Assembly (NCBI GenBank): GCA_002502045.1
Contig: DAPE01000019.1
Location: 1 to 23,138 of the forward strand
From: Candidatus Parvarchaeota archaeon UBA573
GTDB lineage: Archaea > Nanobdellota > Nanobdellia > Parvarchaeales > Parvarchaeaceae
Direction of reading: 5' to 3'
DNA length: 23,138 nucleotides
Of this stretch, positions 7,313 through 13,546 are shown one piece after another; the first letter of the stretch is position 1; each line of letters begins with the position of its first letter. The notes beneath the pieces were generated by a model, which worked only from the letters and a program-made list of their open reading frames with translations, had not been told where the DNA came from and searched no databases. The position numbers were made by a program, and so were the translations under genes.

Positions 7313-7708
7313 TCATCTGTAGCTTGTCTGCTTAAGTGCCCTTGCCGCGCTTCTGTAAGGCTTTTGGGCTTCAGTTTGTCTTTTGTCGTCTACAAGCAAA
7401 GTTCTGTCATATTCTAAGAATTTTTTCTTTAGGCTTTTCTCCTTTTTAACTAGGCTTTTTGCTATTGCGGATCTTATTGTTTGGGCCCTCGCTACTTGGC
7501 CTCCGCCTGTTATAGTTATTGTTATATCATATTTTTTATAAAGTTCATCAGAAAGTTCAATTGGTTCTGATGCAATTTCTCTAAATAATCTATCATTAAA
7601 AGAATACAATGATTTCCCATTTACAAAAACGTTTCCAGTTCCCTCTTTTATAATAGCATTTGCTATTGCAGTCTTTCTCTTTGCTACTATTATTGTGTTC
7701 TTTTTCAT
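7313..7708 (-). CDS. rps9: Small ribosomal subunit protein uS9
   Basis: 131 aa, normal for archaeal uS9. It begins with the family signature VAKRKTAIANAIIKEGTGNVFVNG in two parts (AKRKTAIA; G-x-V-x-V-N-G), has GGGQVARAQTIRSAIAK in the middle and ends KPYRSAARALKQTSYR, the conserved basic tail that reaches the P-site tRNA. It starts one base after the uL13 stop with a purine-rich AGGTAAAG site inside the end of uL13. The uL13-uS9 order is conserved in archaea; rpoN and rpoK, often downstream, are absent here. Confidence 0.97.
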   Translation of the reverse strand: MKKNTIIVAKRKTAIANAIIKEGTGNVFVNGKSLYSFNDRLFREIASEPIELSDELYKKYDITITITGGGQVARAQTIRSAIAKSLVKKEKSLKKKFLEYDRTLLVDDKRQTEAQKPYRSAARALKQTSYR

Positions 7709-7709
7709 T

Positions 7710-8120
7710 TTACTTTACCTGTTTAAGTATATTTGCAAGTTCACCTATTTTAACTTTATGTATAGGCTTGTCCATCCTAACTTTTGCAATATTAACAATT
7801 TCTTTATCCTTTAGTTCTTCTGGCGCTCCTTCAAATACTTTTATTCTTTTGAATGCTTCTCTGCCGTGGTATCTTTTATCTCTTATCATGCCTCTAATGG
7901 CCCTTCTAACTATCCCTTTAGTGTCTCTTGGAAAGAAAGGTCCTTTTGACATTGTACCTATCCTTCTTCTTTCAAGGTATTTTTTAAGAATACTATTTTT
8001 GTTTCCTACTATAACTATGTCATTTGCATTTATTATGTAAACCTGCTCTCCTTCCAATGCCGATTTTGCTGCGAAGGTCGCCAGTCTTCCCAATACAGAG
8101 TCTTTTCCGTCAATTATCAT
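7710..8120 (-). CDS. rpl13: Large ribosomal subunit protein uL13
   Basis: 136 aa. The N-terminus DGKDSVLGRLATFAAKSALEG is the universal uL13 opening in parts (LGRLAT; AAK-x-L-x-G), followed by VNAND-like INANDIVIVGNK, GPFFPRDTKGIVRRAIRGM and RGREAFKR-like HGREAFKRIKVFEG. It binds 23S rRNA early in large-subunit assembly. It is the first gene of the uL13-uS9 pair and has a TATA box ~29 bases upstream, so it is probably read from a short-leader or leaderless mRNA. eL18, commonly upstream in archaea, is not present. Confidence 0.97.
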   Translation of the reverse strand: MIIDGKDSVLGRLATFAAKSALEGEQVYIINANDIVIVGNKNSILKKYLERRRIGTMSKGPFFPRDTKGIVRRAIRGMIRDKRYHGREAFKRIKVFEGAPEELKDKEIVNIAKVRMDKPIHKVKIGELANILKQVK

Positions 8121-8428
8121 ATCCTTAAATAGAATATCTATCTGAATTTAAACCTATCGTTATGTTTTACTTCCTTAAGATTAATTATCCTTCCAAAGTA
8201 TTTTTCTAAATAACACGTTTTAATTCTTTTTATTTCCTTTAATGCCAATATTTGCGGTCAAATCTAAAATTTTATTATATCTCTTAATTGTATATTTTCA
8301 GGTATTATAAACCATGGCCTTTGTAGCTATATATAAATCTAAATATGTTGTTTTACTCTAGAATTAATGTAAATAGTAGAAAACAAATTTACTGTTTTTT
8401 TATTATACTTATCACAGCAAAACCAGTA
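8121..8428. other. 308-base intergenic stretch with no supported gene
   Basis: Apart from the uL13 promoter at its left edge, this AT-rich stretch shows no tRNA, repeat array or convincing protein gene. A 36-codon minus-strand frame (8138-8248, TTG start) has protein-like composition but lacks a good start and overlaps the uL13 promoter. Both flanking minus-strand genes could place termination signals here. Confidence 0.5.
8144..8154 (-). promoter_or_regulatory. TATA box of the uL13-uS9 operon
   Basis: GGTTTAAATTC on the minus strand is centred ~29 bases before ATG 8120, with a G-rich BRE-like side upstream. Confidence 0.55.
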
Positions 8429-8650
8429 TTAATAGTACTTATAATACTTTCCCATCTTAGGGTAGAAGCTTAATCCCAATACTATTAGTCCTACTGCCAT
8501 AAAGATTATAGCAGTATACTCCTGCTGTAAAGGTATAAATGAAAATAATTTATTTACGTACCCACTTATTGCTTGTATATTCAAGCCTAGAAATGATACT
8601 CCTCCTATTAAGAATACGATTAATCCTATTAAAAAAAGGGACTTTATCAT
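8429..8650 (-). CDS. 73-residue membrane protein with two transmembrane helices
   Basis: The protein has a hydrophobic segment at residues ~4-24 (glycine-rich, with LIGG), a ~20-residue polar loop and a second span at ~46-63, then a basic, tyrosine-rich tail (YPKMGKYYKYY). This is the usual profile of small archaeal helical hairpin proteins. A TATA-like box, GGTTAAATTAAGG (minus strand, 8668-8681), is centred ~25 bases upstream of the ATG, supporting expression. I do not recognise a family. It could be part of a larger membrane complex; nothing in the context names a partner. Confidence 0.6.
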   Translation of the reverse strand: MIKSLFLIGLIVFLIGGVSFLGLNIQAISGYVNKLFSFIPLQQEYTAIIFMAVGLIVLGLSFYPKMGKYYKYY

Positions 8651-8736
8651 ATACTTTATTAGATTCTTCCTTAATTTAACCTTTTCCTAAAGTATACAGC
8701 AAATTATATATTTAATCACATACAAGATTAGGCATT

Positions 8737-9234
8737 ATGCAAAAGAAAAAATGTTTATTTTGTGGTATTTCAATAGAAAAAGACTGGAGTTTCTGCCCTC
8801 ACTGTGGTAGACCTTTAAAGACACAGGGAATAAATATAAGCGGGGTTAATATAGACGTTACAAAAATGGTTCAGGAGATTATCCCTCAGGTTTTAAATGG
8901 CGTTTTTAACGGTTCCATATTCACTGAAAAACAGCAAGAAGCACAAGAAAGAAAAGAAAGCTCTTCAAAGCAGTCATTCTCTGCAAAAGAAATAATAGAA
9001 CCAGAGGATCTAGTGTCAAAACACGGGGATACTGTAATACATGCAATTGCACTCCCAGGAGTAAGATACAAAGATGACATAGACATAAAGAAGATGGAAA
9101 ACTCGATAGAAATAAGGGCTAAAAATGGAGATAAGCTTTATTTAAAGATAGTAAGAAGGGACAAAAGACAAAGCATTGTATCAGAAGAGTTTACAAATGA
9201 AAACCTTGTGTTAGTTTTAAGAAAATTAAATTAA
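8737..9234 (+). CDS. Zinc-ribbon protein with C-terminal Hsp20/CS-like domain
   Basis: 165 aa. Residues 6-23 form a four-cysteine zinc ribbon (CLFCG...FCPHCG). A middle part (~34-95) is a low-complexity helical and Gln/Glu/Lys/Ser-rich linker. Residues ~96-165 resemble the alpha-crystallin/p23 beta-sandwich: TVIHAIALPGVRYKDDIDIK matches the family pattern (hydrophobic strand, then PGV, then DI-x-I), then IEIRAKNGDKLYLKIV, and a last strand LVLVLRKLN. No IXI tail follows, so it is more CS/p23-like or a truncated Hsp20. A cochaperone or substrate-adaptor role is plausible, but neither partner nor nucleic-acid target is visible. A TATA box (ATTATATATTT, ~8703-8713) lies ~29 bases before ATG, suggesting a leaderless mRNA. 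Confidence 0.7.
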   Translation: MQKKKCLFCGISIEKDWSFCPHCGRPLKTQGINISGVNIDVTKMVQEIIPQVLNGVFNGSIFTEKQQEAQERKESSSKQSFSAKEIIEPEDLVSKHGDTVIHAIALPGVRYKDDIDIKKMENSIEIRAKNGDKLYLKIVRRDKRQSIVSEEFTNENLVLVLRKLN

Positions 9235-9269
9235 ATAAAAAAATATTAAAATAAATTCTTTTATGTTAT

Positions 9270-9401
9270 TTACTCTGTATCCATGTCGTCTTCTGAATCA
9301 TCCAAGTCGTCATTACTTTCTAAATCTTCATCATCCATCCCATCTAGTTCGTTTTCTTCGATGATTTCATCATCTTCTTCTACTTTGTTCTTCTTGGCCA
9401 T
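9270..9401 (-). CDS. 43-residue highly acidic protein with strong Shine-Dalgarno
   Basis: A 43-codon frame on the minus strand starts MAKKNKVEEDDEIIEENELD and continues almost entirely as Asp/Glu with Ser, Asn, Met and Leu to ...DDMDTE. The ATG at 9401 is preceded by GGGAGGTTGTT, one of the best Shine-Dalgarno sites in the window, and a TATA box sits at ~9465-9476, giving a leader of about 45 bases. These signals make it a likely real gene although it is short and overlaps an opposite-strand Ser-rich frame that is only its complement. The basic start and acidic body suggest a flexible protein that could bind a basic partner such as a ribosomal or chromatin protein; this is inference. No family recognised. 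Confidence 0.62.
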   Translation of the reverse strand: MAKKNKVEEDDEIIEENELDGMDDEDLESNDDLDDSEDDMDTE

Positions 9402-9405
9402 AACA

Positions 9406-9413
9406 ACCTCCCT
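9406..9413 (-). promoter_or_regulatory. Shine-Dalgarno site of the acidic mini-gene
   Basis: GGGAGGTT on the minus strand lies a few bases before ATG 9401. It complements the archaeal 16S rRNA tail (CCUCC) and decides the start of a gene that would otherwise be missed. Confidence 0.65.
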
Positions 9414-9464
9414 AATTTTATTTTGCGCATTGCCACCTTGCGTTACTTTTAAGAGATATATATC

Positions 9465-9476
9465 CTTTATAAATTT
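9465..9476 (-). promoter_or_regulatory. TATA box of the acidic mini-gene
   Basis: AATTTATAAAGG on the minus strand, followed by a second AT-rich block GATATATATC (~9454-9463). The first predicts a leadered mRNA starting near 9445; the second would start near 9433, just before the ATG of the upstream frame at 9430. Confidence 0.5.
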
Positions 9477-9562
9477 TTCTACAATTTAGAAATTTGTAAT
9501 TATTTTAAGTTTTGGTTTTTAGGGCATTTAGGATATTAATAATAGCTTAGCAATAATAAACT

Positions 9563-9883
9563 ATGATAATGTACAAAAACGATGAAAAAAAGTTTAGAAG
9601 AGATTTTTATTCATTGATAGACCTTGCAAAGGAAAATAAAGAGCTCTCAGATAGGTATACTTCTATAGCACATAGGATTTTAACCTCAAAAAAGATAAAA
9701 TTATCAAAAGAGGAAAAGTTTTTAATATGCAGGCGCTGTAATAAATTACTTATACCCGGTTTTAGTTGCATTGTAAGGTTAAAGCAAGGTTTTTTAACCT
9801 ATAAATGTTTAAATTGTGGAAATGTTAGGAAGGTAAAATATGATAAGAGGATACGACGTAAATCAGATAAGATTGGTGAATGA
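9563..9883 (+). CDS. rnp4: RNase P protein component 4 (Rpp21/Rpr2 family)
   Basis: 106 aa, the usual length. An N-terminal helical pair (residues ~8-40, AKENKELSDRYTSIAHRI) is followed by a zinc ribbon with Cys56-x2-Cys59 and Cys82-x2-Cys85. The motif LSKEEKFLICRRCNKLLIPG is the Rpp21 hallmark (K-x-x-CR-C-x-x-x-L-x-PG), and VRLKQGFLTYKCLNCGNVRK is the second half. With Rpp29 it binds the specificity domain of RNase P RNA and aids tRNA 5' maturation. Starts at 9563 or 9569 are both possible; a TATA-like box (GGATATTAATAAT, ~9529-9541) fits the first. The 3' end overlaps the start of eS19 by 44 bases. The RNA partner gene lies at 22409. Confidence 0.92.
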   Translation: MIMYKNDEKKFRRDFYSLIDLAKENKELSDRYTSIAHRILTSKKIKLSKEEKFLICRRCNKLLIPGFSCIVRLKQGFLTYKCLNCGNVRKVKYDKRIRRKSDKIGE

Positions 9884-10271
9884 GCTTGCAAATAAGCTTG
9901 AAGAAGATAAATTAACTATTCCACCAGCTTGGGCTATGTTTGTTAAGACGGGTTCCGCTAAAGATAGAATTCCCTCTCAAAATAATTGGTGGTATCTTAG
10001 GGCTGCTAGTATAATGCGTAGAATGTACGTTGACAAGAGGCCAATAGGCGTAAATCGCCTTAGGAATATATATGGAGACAAAGAAAAAAATAGATACAGC
10101 GGGAAACATTTTAAGCCTGCAAGCGGCGCGGTAATAAGACATATACTTCAAGAATTGGAGAAGGCAGAACTAATCAAAAAAGTTAAGATCCAGAATCATT
10201 TTGGAAGAGCTCTTACCCCAAAAGGCATAGCTTTTACAGATTCCGTGGCGAAAAAAGTAGGGAAGATTTAA
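9840..10271 (+). CDS. rps19e: Small ribosomal subunit protein eS19
   Basis: 143 aa. The family pattern is clear: YDVNQIRLVNELANKL near the start, PPAWAMFVKTGSAKDRIP, WWYLRAASIMRRMYVDKRPIG, VNRLRNIYGDK, then SGAVIRHILQELEKAELIKK and GRALTPKGIAFTDSVA at the end. The start ATG 9840 places YDV where other eS19 proteins have it, and a GGAAGGT purine site precedes it. It lies inside the last 44 bases of rnp4 in another reading frame, suggesting coupled translation. eS19 helps mature the 3' end of 16S rRNA and the head of the small subunit. Confidence 0.97.
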   Translation: MIRGYDVNQIRLVNELANKLEEDKLTIPPAWAMFVKTGSAKDRIPSQNNWWYLRAASIMRRMYVDKRPIGVNRLRNIYGDKEKNRYSGKHFKPASGAVIRHILQELEKAELIKKVKIQNHFGRALTPKGIAFTDSVAKKVGKI

Positions 10272-10272
10272 G

Positions 10273-10560
10273 ATGGAATATCAAAATAAAACCAATCTAG
10301 ATGAATTAGAACAAAGGAGAAAGATGGAGCAGTTAAAACAGGAAATTCTTGTGAAATTCTTGACTAAAGAAGCAAGAGAACGTTTAGGCAATCTAAGGTA
10401 TGTACATCCTGAGTTGGCTGAAGAAGTTGAAAATATGCTTATACAGTCTGCATTGGCTGGCAGGTTAAAATTAGTTATAGATGATCAGAAATTAAAAGAG
10501 CTGTTGCAGACTATCTCGCAGCCAAAAAAAGAGCAAAAAATAAGGTTTGAAAACAAGTGA
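10273..10560 (+). CDS. PDCD5/TFAR19-family DNA-binding protein
   Basis: 95 aa. The protein has the family layout: a charged N-terminal helix (residues ~8-25), then ILVKFLTKEARERLGNLR, with the diagnostic L-T-x-EARERL-x-x-x-R-x-V, then HPELAEEVENMLIQSALAGRL and a C-terminal DDQKLKELLQTIS. Archaeal homologues form a three-helix bundle and bind DNA or chaperonin in eukaryotes; the archaeal role is not settled. It follows eS19 by one base (stop TAA, then ATG) as in many archaea, where it sits with eL39 and eL31. Confidence 0.93.
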   Translation: MEYQNKTNLDELEQRRKMEQLKQEILVKFLTKEARERLGNLRYVHPELAEEVENMLIQSALAGRLKLVIDDQKLKELLQTISQPKKEQKIRFENK

Positions 10561-10562
10561 AT

Positions 10563-10709
10563 ATGGCAAGAAATAAATCAGCTAATAATAAAAGGAAATT
10601 AATAAAGCATGCTAGAAAAACTAGCCGTCCGCCAGTATTTGCTCAGATAAGGAAATATGGCACAAGAAAGATGGATAGGTCTAGAATGAATAAGAACGTA
10701 GGCAGATAA
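10563..10709 (+). CDS. rpl39e: Large ribosomal subunit protein eL39 (divergent)
   Basis: A 48-codon gene starting MARNKSANNKRKLIKHARK, the expected eL39 opening (RNKS, K-x-x-L-x-x), then SRPPVFAQIRKYGTRKMDR and ending MNKNVGR. Size, basic charge and its place directly before eL31 agree with the archaeal eL39-eL31 pair. It diverges at the tail: the usual P-x-W and R-x-W-R-R tryptophans are missing (PVF instead). eL39 lines the peptide exit tunnel. It starts two bases after the PDCD5 stop. Confidence 0.85.
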   Translation: MARNKSANNKRKLIKHARKTSRPPVFAQIRKYGTRKMDRSRMNKNVGR

Positions 10710-10710
10710 A

Positions 10711-10974
10711 ATGGCAGAGCAAAAAATAATGATGGTTAATATGAGAAGAGGAATAGAGAAAGTGCCTCCATACAAAAGGGCAGCTGCTGGAGCGAAATAC
10801 CTTAAAGCTTTTGTAAAAAGGCACATGAAAGCAGAGGATGTTAAATTGAGCCAAGATGTAAATAACGAGATATTCAGCAGGGGAATGAAAGATCCAAGGG
10901 TTAAAATAAGGGTTATATGTTCTAAGGACGACAAAAAGATAGTAACCGTAAATCTTGTAAAGCAGGGCCAGTAA
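10711..10974 (+). CDS. rpl31e: Large ribosomal subunit protein eL31
   Basis: 87 aa, normal length. Key segments are VNMRRGIEKVPPYKRAAAGA (family: N-LR-x-x-x-x-x-P-x-x-x-RA-x-x-A), KAFVKRHMKAEDVKLSQDVN (family: I-x-F-x-x-RHMK-x-x-x-V-x-x-x-x-x-x-N) and PRVKIRVICSKDD near the end. eL31 sits at the tunnel exit near SRP and chaperone docking sites, which suits its operon partners pfdA and ftsY. The start follows eL39 by one base. Confidence 0.96.
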   Translation: MAEQKIMMVNMRRGIEKVPPYKRAAAGAKYLKAFVKRHMKAEDVKLSQDVNNEIFSRGMKDPRVKIRVICSKDDKKIVTVNLVKQGQ

Positions 10975-11397
10975 ATGGAAATAGATGAGGAAAAGCTGAG
11001 CAATCAGCTGATGGAAATTGAGTACATCAGGAAAGAGCTTGAAAACTACATAAATGTTCTTAATAACCTGCAGGCTACCCAAGATAACATCGCTAGAGCA
11101 TTAGATGGTTTTACTTCATTAAAAAGCAACAAAGAAATTTTAATACCTTATGCTCAGGATATATTCATAAAAGGAAATATAACTGATTTAGATACAGCAT
11201 TAGTCGGGATAGGAAGTAATGTTTTTAAGTCGTTTTCATTAAAGGAATTAAAAGAAAAATTAGAAAGCGATTTTAAGGAAGTAAATGAAAATATAAATTC
11301 GATAGCACAGACTATTCAGGCTTTGCAGGAAAGGGGCACAAAACTTGAAGAAGACGCTAATAAACTTTACGAAAGCTATCAAAATTCTTTAAGATAA
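10975..11397 (+). CDS. pfdA: Prefoldin alpha subunit (GimC/Pfd5-like)
   Basis: 140 aa. Two long heptad-rich helices (residues ~5-52 and ~92-138) enclose a short beta-hairpin segment with ILIPYAQDIFIKGNITDLDTAL, the prefoldin-alpha signature (hP-L-x-x-x-h-x-h-x-G-x-h), and LVGIGSNVF. Two alpha and four beta subunits form the jellyfish-shaped hexamer that passes unfolded proteins to the thermosome. ATG directly follows the eL31 stop. In most archaea aIF6 and eL20 (LX) stand between eL31 and pfdA; here they are absent. Confidence 0.93.
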   Translation: MEIDEEKLSNQLMEIEYIRKELENYINVLNNLQATQDNIARALDGFTSLKSNKEILIPYAQDIFIKGNITDLDTALVGIGSNVFKSFSLKELKEKLESDFKEVNENINSIAQTIQALQERGTKLEEDANKLYESYQNSLR

Positions 11398-11400
11398 AAT

Positions 11401-12522
11401 ATGTTTGACTTTATAAAGAAAAAAATAAAAGATTCTATAAACTCCATACAGAAAAAACTTTCAAAGGAGGAAGAGTCTGAAATAAAACAAGATCTAAAAA
11501 AAGAAAGTAATATAATAGTAGAAGACAAGGAAGAATTAAAAAAGGATCTCAGGCGTGAAGATAAAAAGGAGCTAAAAGAAGAGATAAATGAAGTAGGAAA
11601 GGAAGTAAAGGAATTAGAAAAAGAAGAACAAGAAATAAAACTAAAAGAGAAACGTGAGCCAAGAAAAAAGAAAGTATTCTCGCACATAATAACAGAAGAT
11701 GATGTAAATCTTATATTCTCAGAAATAAAATCAGCGCTTTTGGAAAATAATGTTGCTCTTTCTGTTTTGGATAAAATACACGAGGATTTAAGCGTAAAAT
11801 TAGTAGACCAAAGCGTTTCGATTATAAACAATAAAAAAGCTATAGAAAAGGCCATAAAAGATAGTATCACAGATGTGTTACTAGAGTACAGTACAGAAGA
11901 TTTTATCTCGAAGATAAAAAGCAAAAAACCTTTTGTGCTTCTGTTTATAGGCGTAAATGGTGCAGGTAAAACCACCACAATTGCAAAACTTTGCAAGTTC
12001 TTACAGTCAAATGGCTTAAAGCCAGTTATAGCGGCAAGCGATACGTTCAGAGCAGCTTCGATAGAACAGCTAGAAATACATGCCAAGCGTTTGGGGGTTG
12101 AAGTGGTGAAGCATACTTATGGCGCAGACCCTGCAGCAGTGGCATTTGATGCAATAAAGCACGCGAATTCTGACAAAGATGATGTAGTTTTAATAGATAC
12201 TGCAGGAAGGAGCGACATTAATAAAAATCTGATTGAGGAATTAAAGAAAGTTAAAAAAGTAAGCAAACCTGATCTTACTATATTTGTCGGTGATTCATTA
12301 ACCGGCAACGACGTAGTAAAGCAGGCAGAGGTATTCGATAAGGAAATAGGTATAGATGTTAATATACTATCAAAGACCGATGTTGATAAGAAGGGAGGGG
12401 CAGTTTTATCCATATCATATGTTACAAAGAAACCAATACTTTTTTTGGGAACAGGGCAGAGCTATACAGATTTAATTCCATTCAATAAAGAAAAAACTGC
12501 AGATTTTATATTAAATAATTAA
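11401..12522 (+). CDS. ftsY: SRP receptor GTPase FtsY
   Basis: 373 aa. Residues ~1-92 are a highly charged Lys/Glu helical A-like region that probably binds the membrane or the ribosome. The N domain follows (~93-170), then the G domain: G1 GVNGAGKTTT (184-193), DTFRAAS (214-220), DTAGR (266-270), TKTD-type SKTDVDKKGGA (~325-335) and a closing GTGQSYTDLIPF, the receptor version of the family end. No M domain is present, so it is FtsY, not Ffh. GDSLTGND replaces the usual GDALAGND. It docks SRP-ribosome complexes at SecYEG. It ends the operon that began with rnp4. Confidence 0.96.
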   Translation: MFDFIKKKIKDSINSIQKKLSKEEESEIKQDLKKESNIIVEDKEELKKDLRREDKKELKEEINEVGKEVKELEKEEQEIKLKEKREPRKKKVFSHIITEDDVNLIFSEIKSALLENNVALSVLDKIHEDLSVKLVDQSVSIINNKKAIEKAIKDSITDVLLEYSTEDFISKIKSKKPFVLLFIGVNGAGKTTTIAKLCKFLQSNGLKPVIAASDTFRAASIEQLEIHAKRLGVEVVKHTYGADPAAVAFDAIKHANSDKDDVVLIDTAGRSDINKNLIEELKKVKKVSKPDLTIFVGDSLTGNDVVKQAEVFDKEIGIDVNILSKTDVDKKGGAVLSISYVTKKPILFLGTGQSYTDLIPFNKEKTADFILNN

Positions 12523-12701
12523 TAAAATAGTTTTATAGATAAATAATAAAGTGGTAATGTTTAAATTAATAAATAAAGAGCAAGTTCAAACATGATTTTC
12601 TTAATATATTTTATTTTTATCATAAATTTAGATATTTGTAGTATCGAGTAGAAGGTTTATTATTATAATTACAATATAAACTATAATCTATATAAAAAAG
12701 A

Positions 12702-13505
12702 CTATGTGTGCGGACATACTGAGAATGTAATACTTTGAGATGAATAAGCCGTTAGAGTACCTGAAGAAGGAGATGGTGTATGAATACATGATGCAAACAC
12801 GTCTGGTACCGAAAAAGAATATGTTCCAGGTGGAACGGAAAAGGTTATTTTGTCTGAAGTCGAGGTGTTAGTTATACCATCATATGTCACATTCCACTTT
12901 GTTCCTGATGGTAAGTTAGACTCTATAAATGTTGTTATAAGCACCTTTTCATAATAAGTGATATTCTTTAAACCAGATGCATTTGAATATGCGGTTACTT
13001 TATATAAACCAGGTTGTAATGTGTTTAAATAAGTCGCTTTGCCCTGTGTTAATGGAACTATTTTTGTTCCGTTGAGATATAATGAAACATAATCTGTATT
13101 TGGCAATATAACTGCTGTAAAATTGGACTGTGTTCCATAACCTATTGAGGTATTTGAATTCTCTTTTCCATTAATGTAAAGGGTCATCACACTTCGCATT
13201 ATAAGATTGTTTGTATTAAGTTCTAATAATGTAGCATTTAAGTTCTGGAAAAAATTATCATAAATATTTTGTACTGTAGAATTTAATATAATTATTGTGT
13301 TGTTTGACGGGTTTATATTTGATGTTTTTGATAGTATACCCAAAAAGTTATAATACTCTAGTTTAGGTAGGTTGTAAGCTTGTTCTAGAGAGTTTAAATT
13401 TTGATTTGTTTGCAAGTTTGTATATTCTATCCCTAATATTGTTATAATTGCAAGTATGAGAAATAACGAAAAAAATATAGTTATCATCTGCGCTTTCTTA
13501 TTCAT
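12702..13505 (-). CDS. Membrane-anchored or secreted surface protein with thermopsin-type repeat segment
   Basis: 267 aa. A short basic start and one hydrophobic span (residues ~7-27, MITIFFSLFLILAIITILG) act as signal anchor or pilin-like stem. The rest is Asn/Thr/Ser-rich with many N-x-S/T sequons and is extracellular. Residues ~193-232 (TFIESNLPSGTKWNVTYDG, then ITFSVPPGTYSFSV) match the beta-rich repeat (E-x-x-LP-x-GT-x-W-x-V-x-x-x-G) often seen in archaeal thermopsin-like and other surface proteins. Two cysteines near the end could form a disulfide. No catalytic domain is seen. It is divergent to elp3 from a 41-base spacer. Confidence 0.72.
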   Translation of the reverse strand: MNKKAQMITIFFSLFLILAIITILGIEYTNLQTNQNLNSLEQAYNLPKLEYYNFLGILSKTSNINPSNNTIIILNSTVQNIYDNFFQNLNATLLELNTNNLIMRSVMTLYINGKENSNTSIGYGTQSNFTAVILPNTDYVSLYLNGTKIVPLTQGKATYLNTLQPGLYKVTAYSNASGLKNITYYEKVLITTFIESNLPSGTKWNVTYDGITNTSTSDKITFSVPPGTYSFSVPDVFASCIHTPSPSSGTLTAYSSQSITFSVCPHT

Positions 13506-13507
13506 AA

Positions 13508-13537
13508 TATAATTTATATGTTCAGCTTTTATAAATT
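13508..13537. promoter_or_regulatory. Divergent TATA boxes between the surface protein and elp3
   Basis: Minus-strand AATTTATAAAAG (13526-13537) is centred ~26 bases before the surface-protein start 13505. Plus-strand TATAATTTATA (13508-13518) is ~34 bases before the elp3 ATG. The two boxes cross, each lying nearer the other gene's start. Confidence 0.45.
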
Positions 13538-13546
13538 ATAAAGAAT

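Noticed and set aside
7660..8040. 126-codon hydrophobic plus-strand frame
   Set aside because: Antisense to uL13 and uS9; basic codons read backwards give Leu/Ser/Phe and mimic a membrane protein.
8374..8400. Imperfect inverted repeat around AGAAAACAAATTTACTGTTTT
   Set aside because: The arms match poorly and no T-run or loop geometry supports a terminator or operator.
9283..9489. Serine-rich plus-strand frame
   Set aside because: It is the complement of the Asp/Glu-rich minus-strand mini-gene, which has a Shine-Dalgarno site and promoter; Ser runs arise from reading GAT/GAA repeats backwards.
10599..11082. Two minus-strand frames of ~134 codons opposite eL39, eL31 and pfdA
   Set aside because: Both lie across several well-supported genes and show no family pattern.
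11379..12086. 235-codon minus-strand frame, Ser/Phe-rich
   Set aside because: It is antisense to ftsY, whose G-domain motifs prove the plus strand; the composition is that expected of a Lys/Glu-rich gene read backwards.
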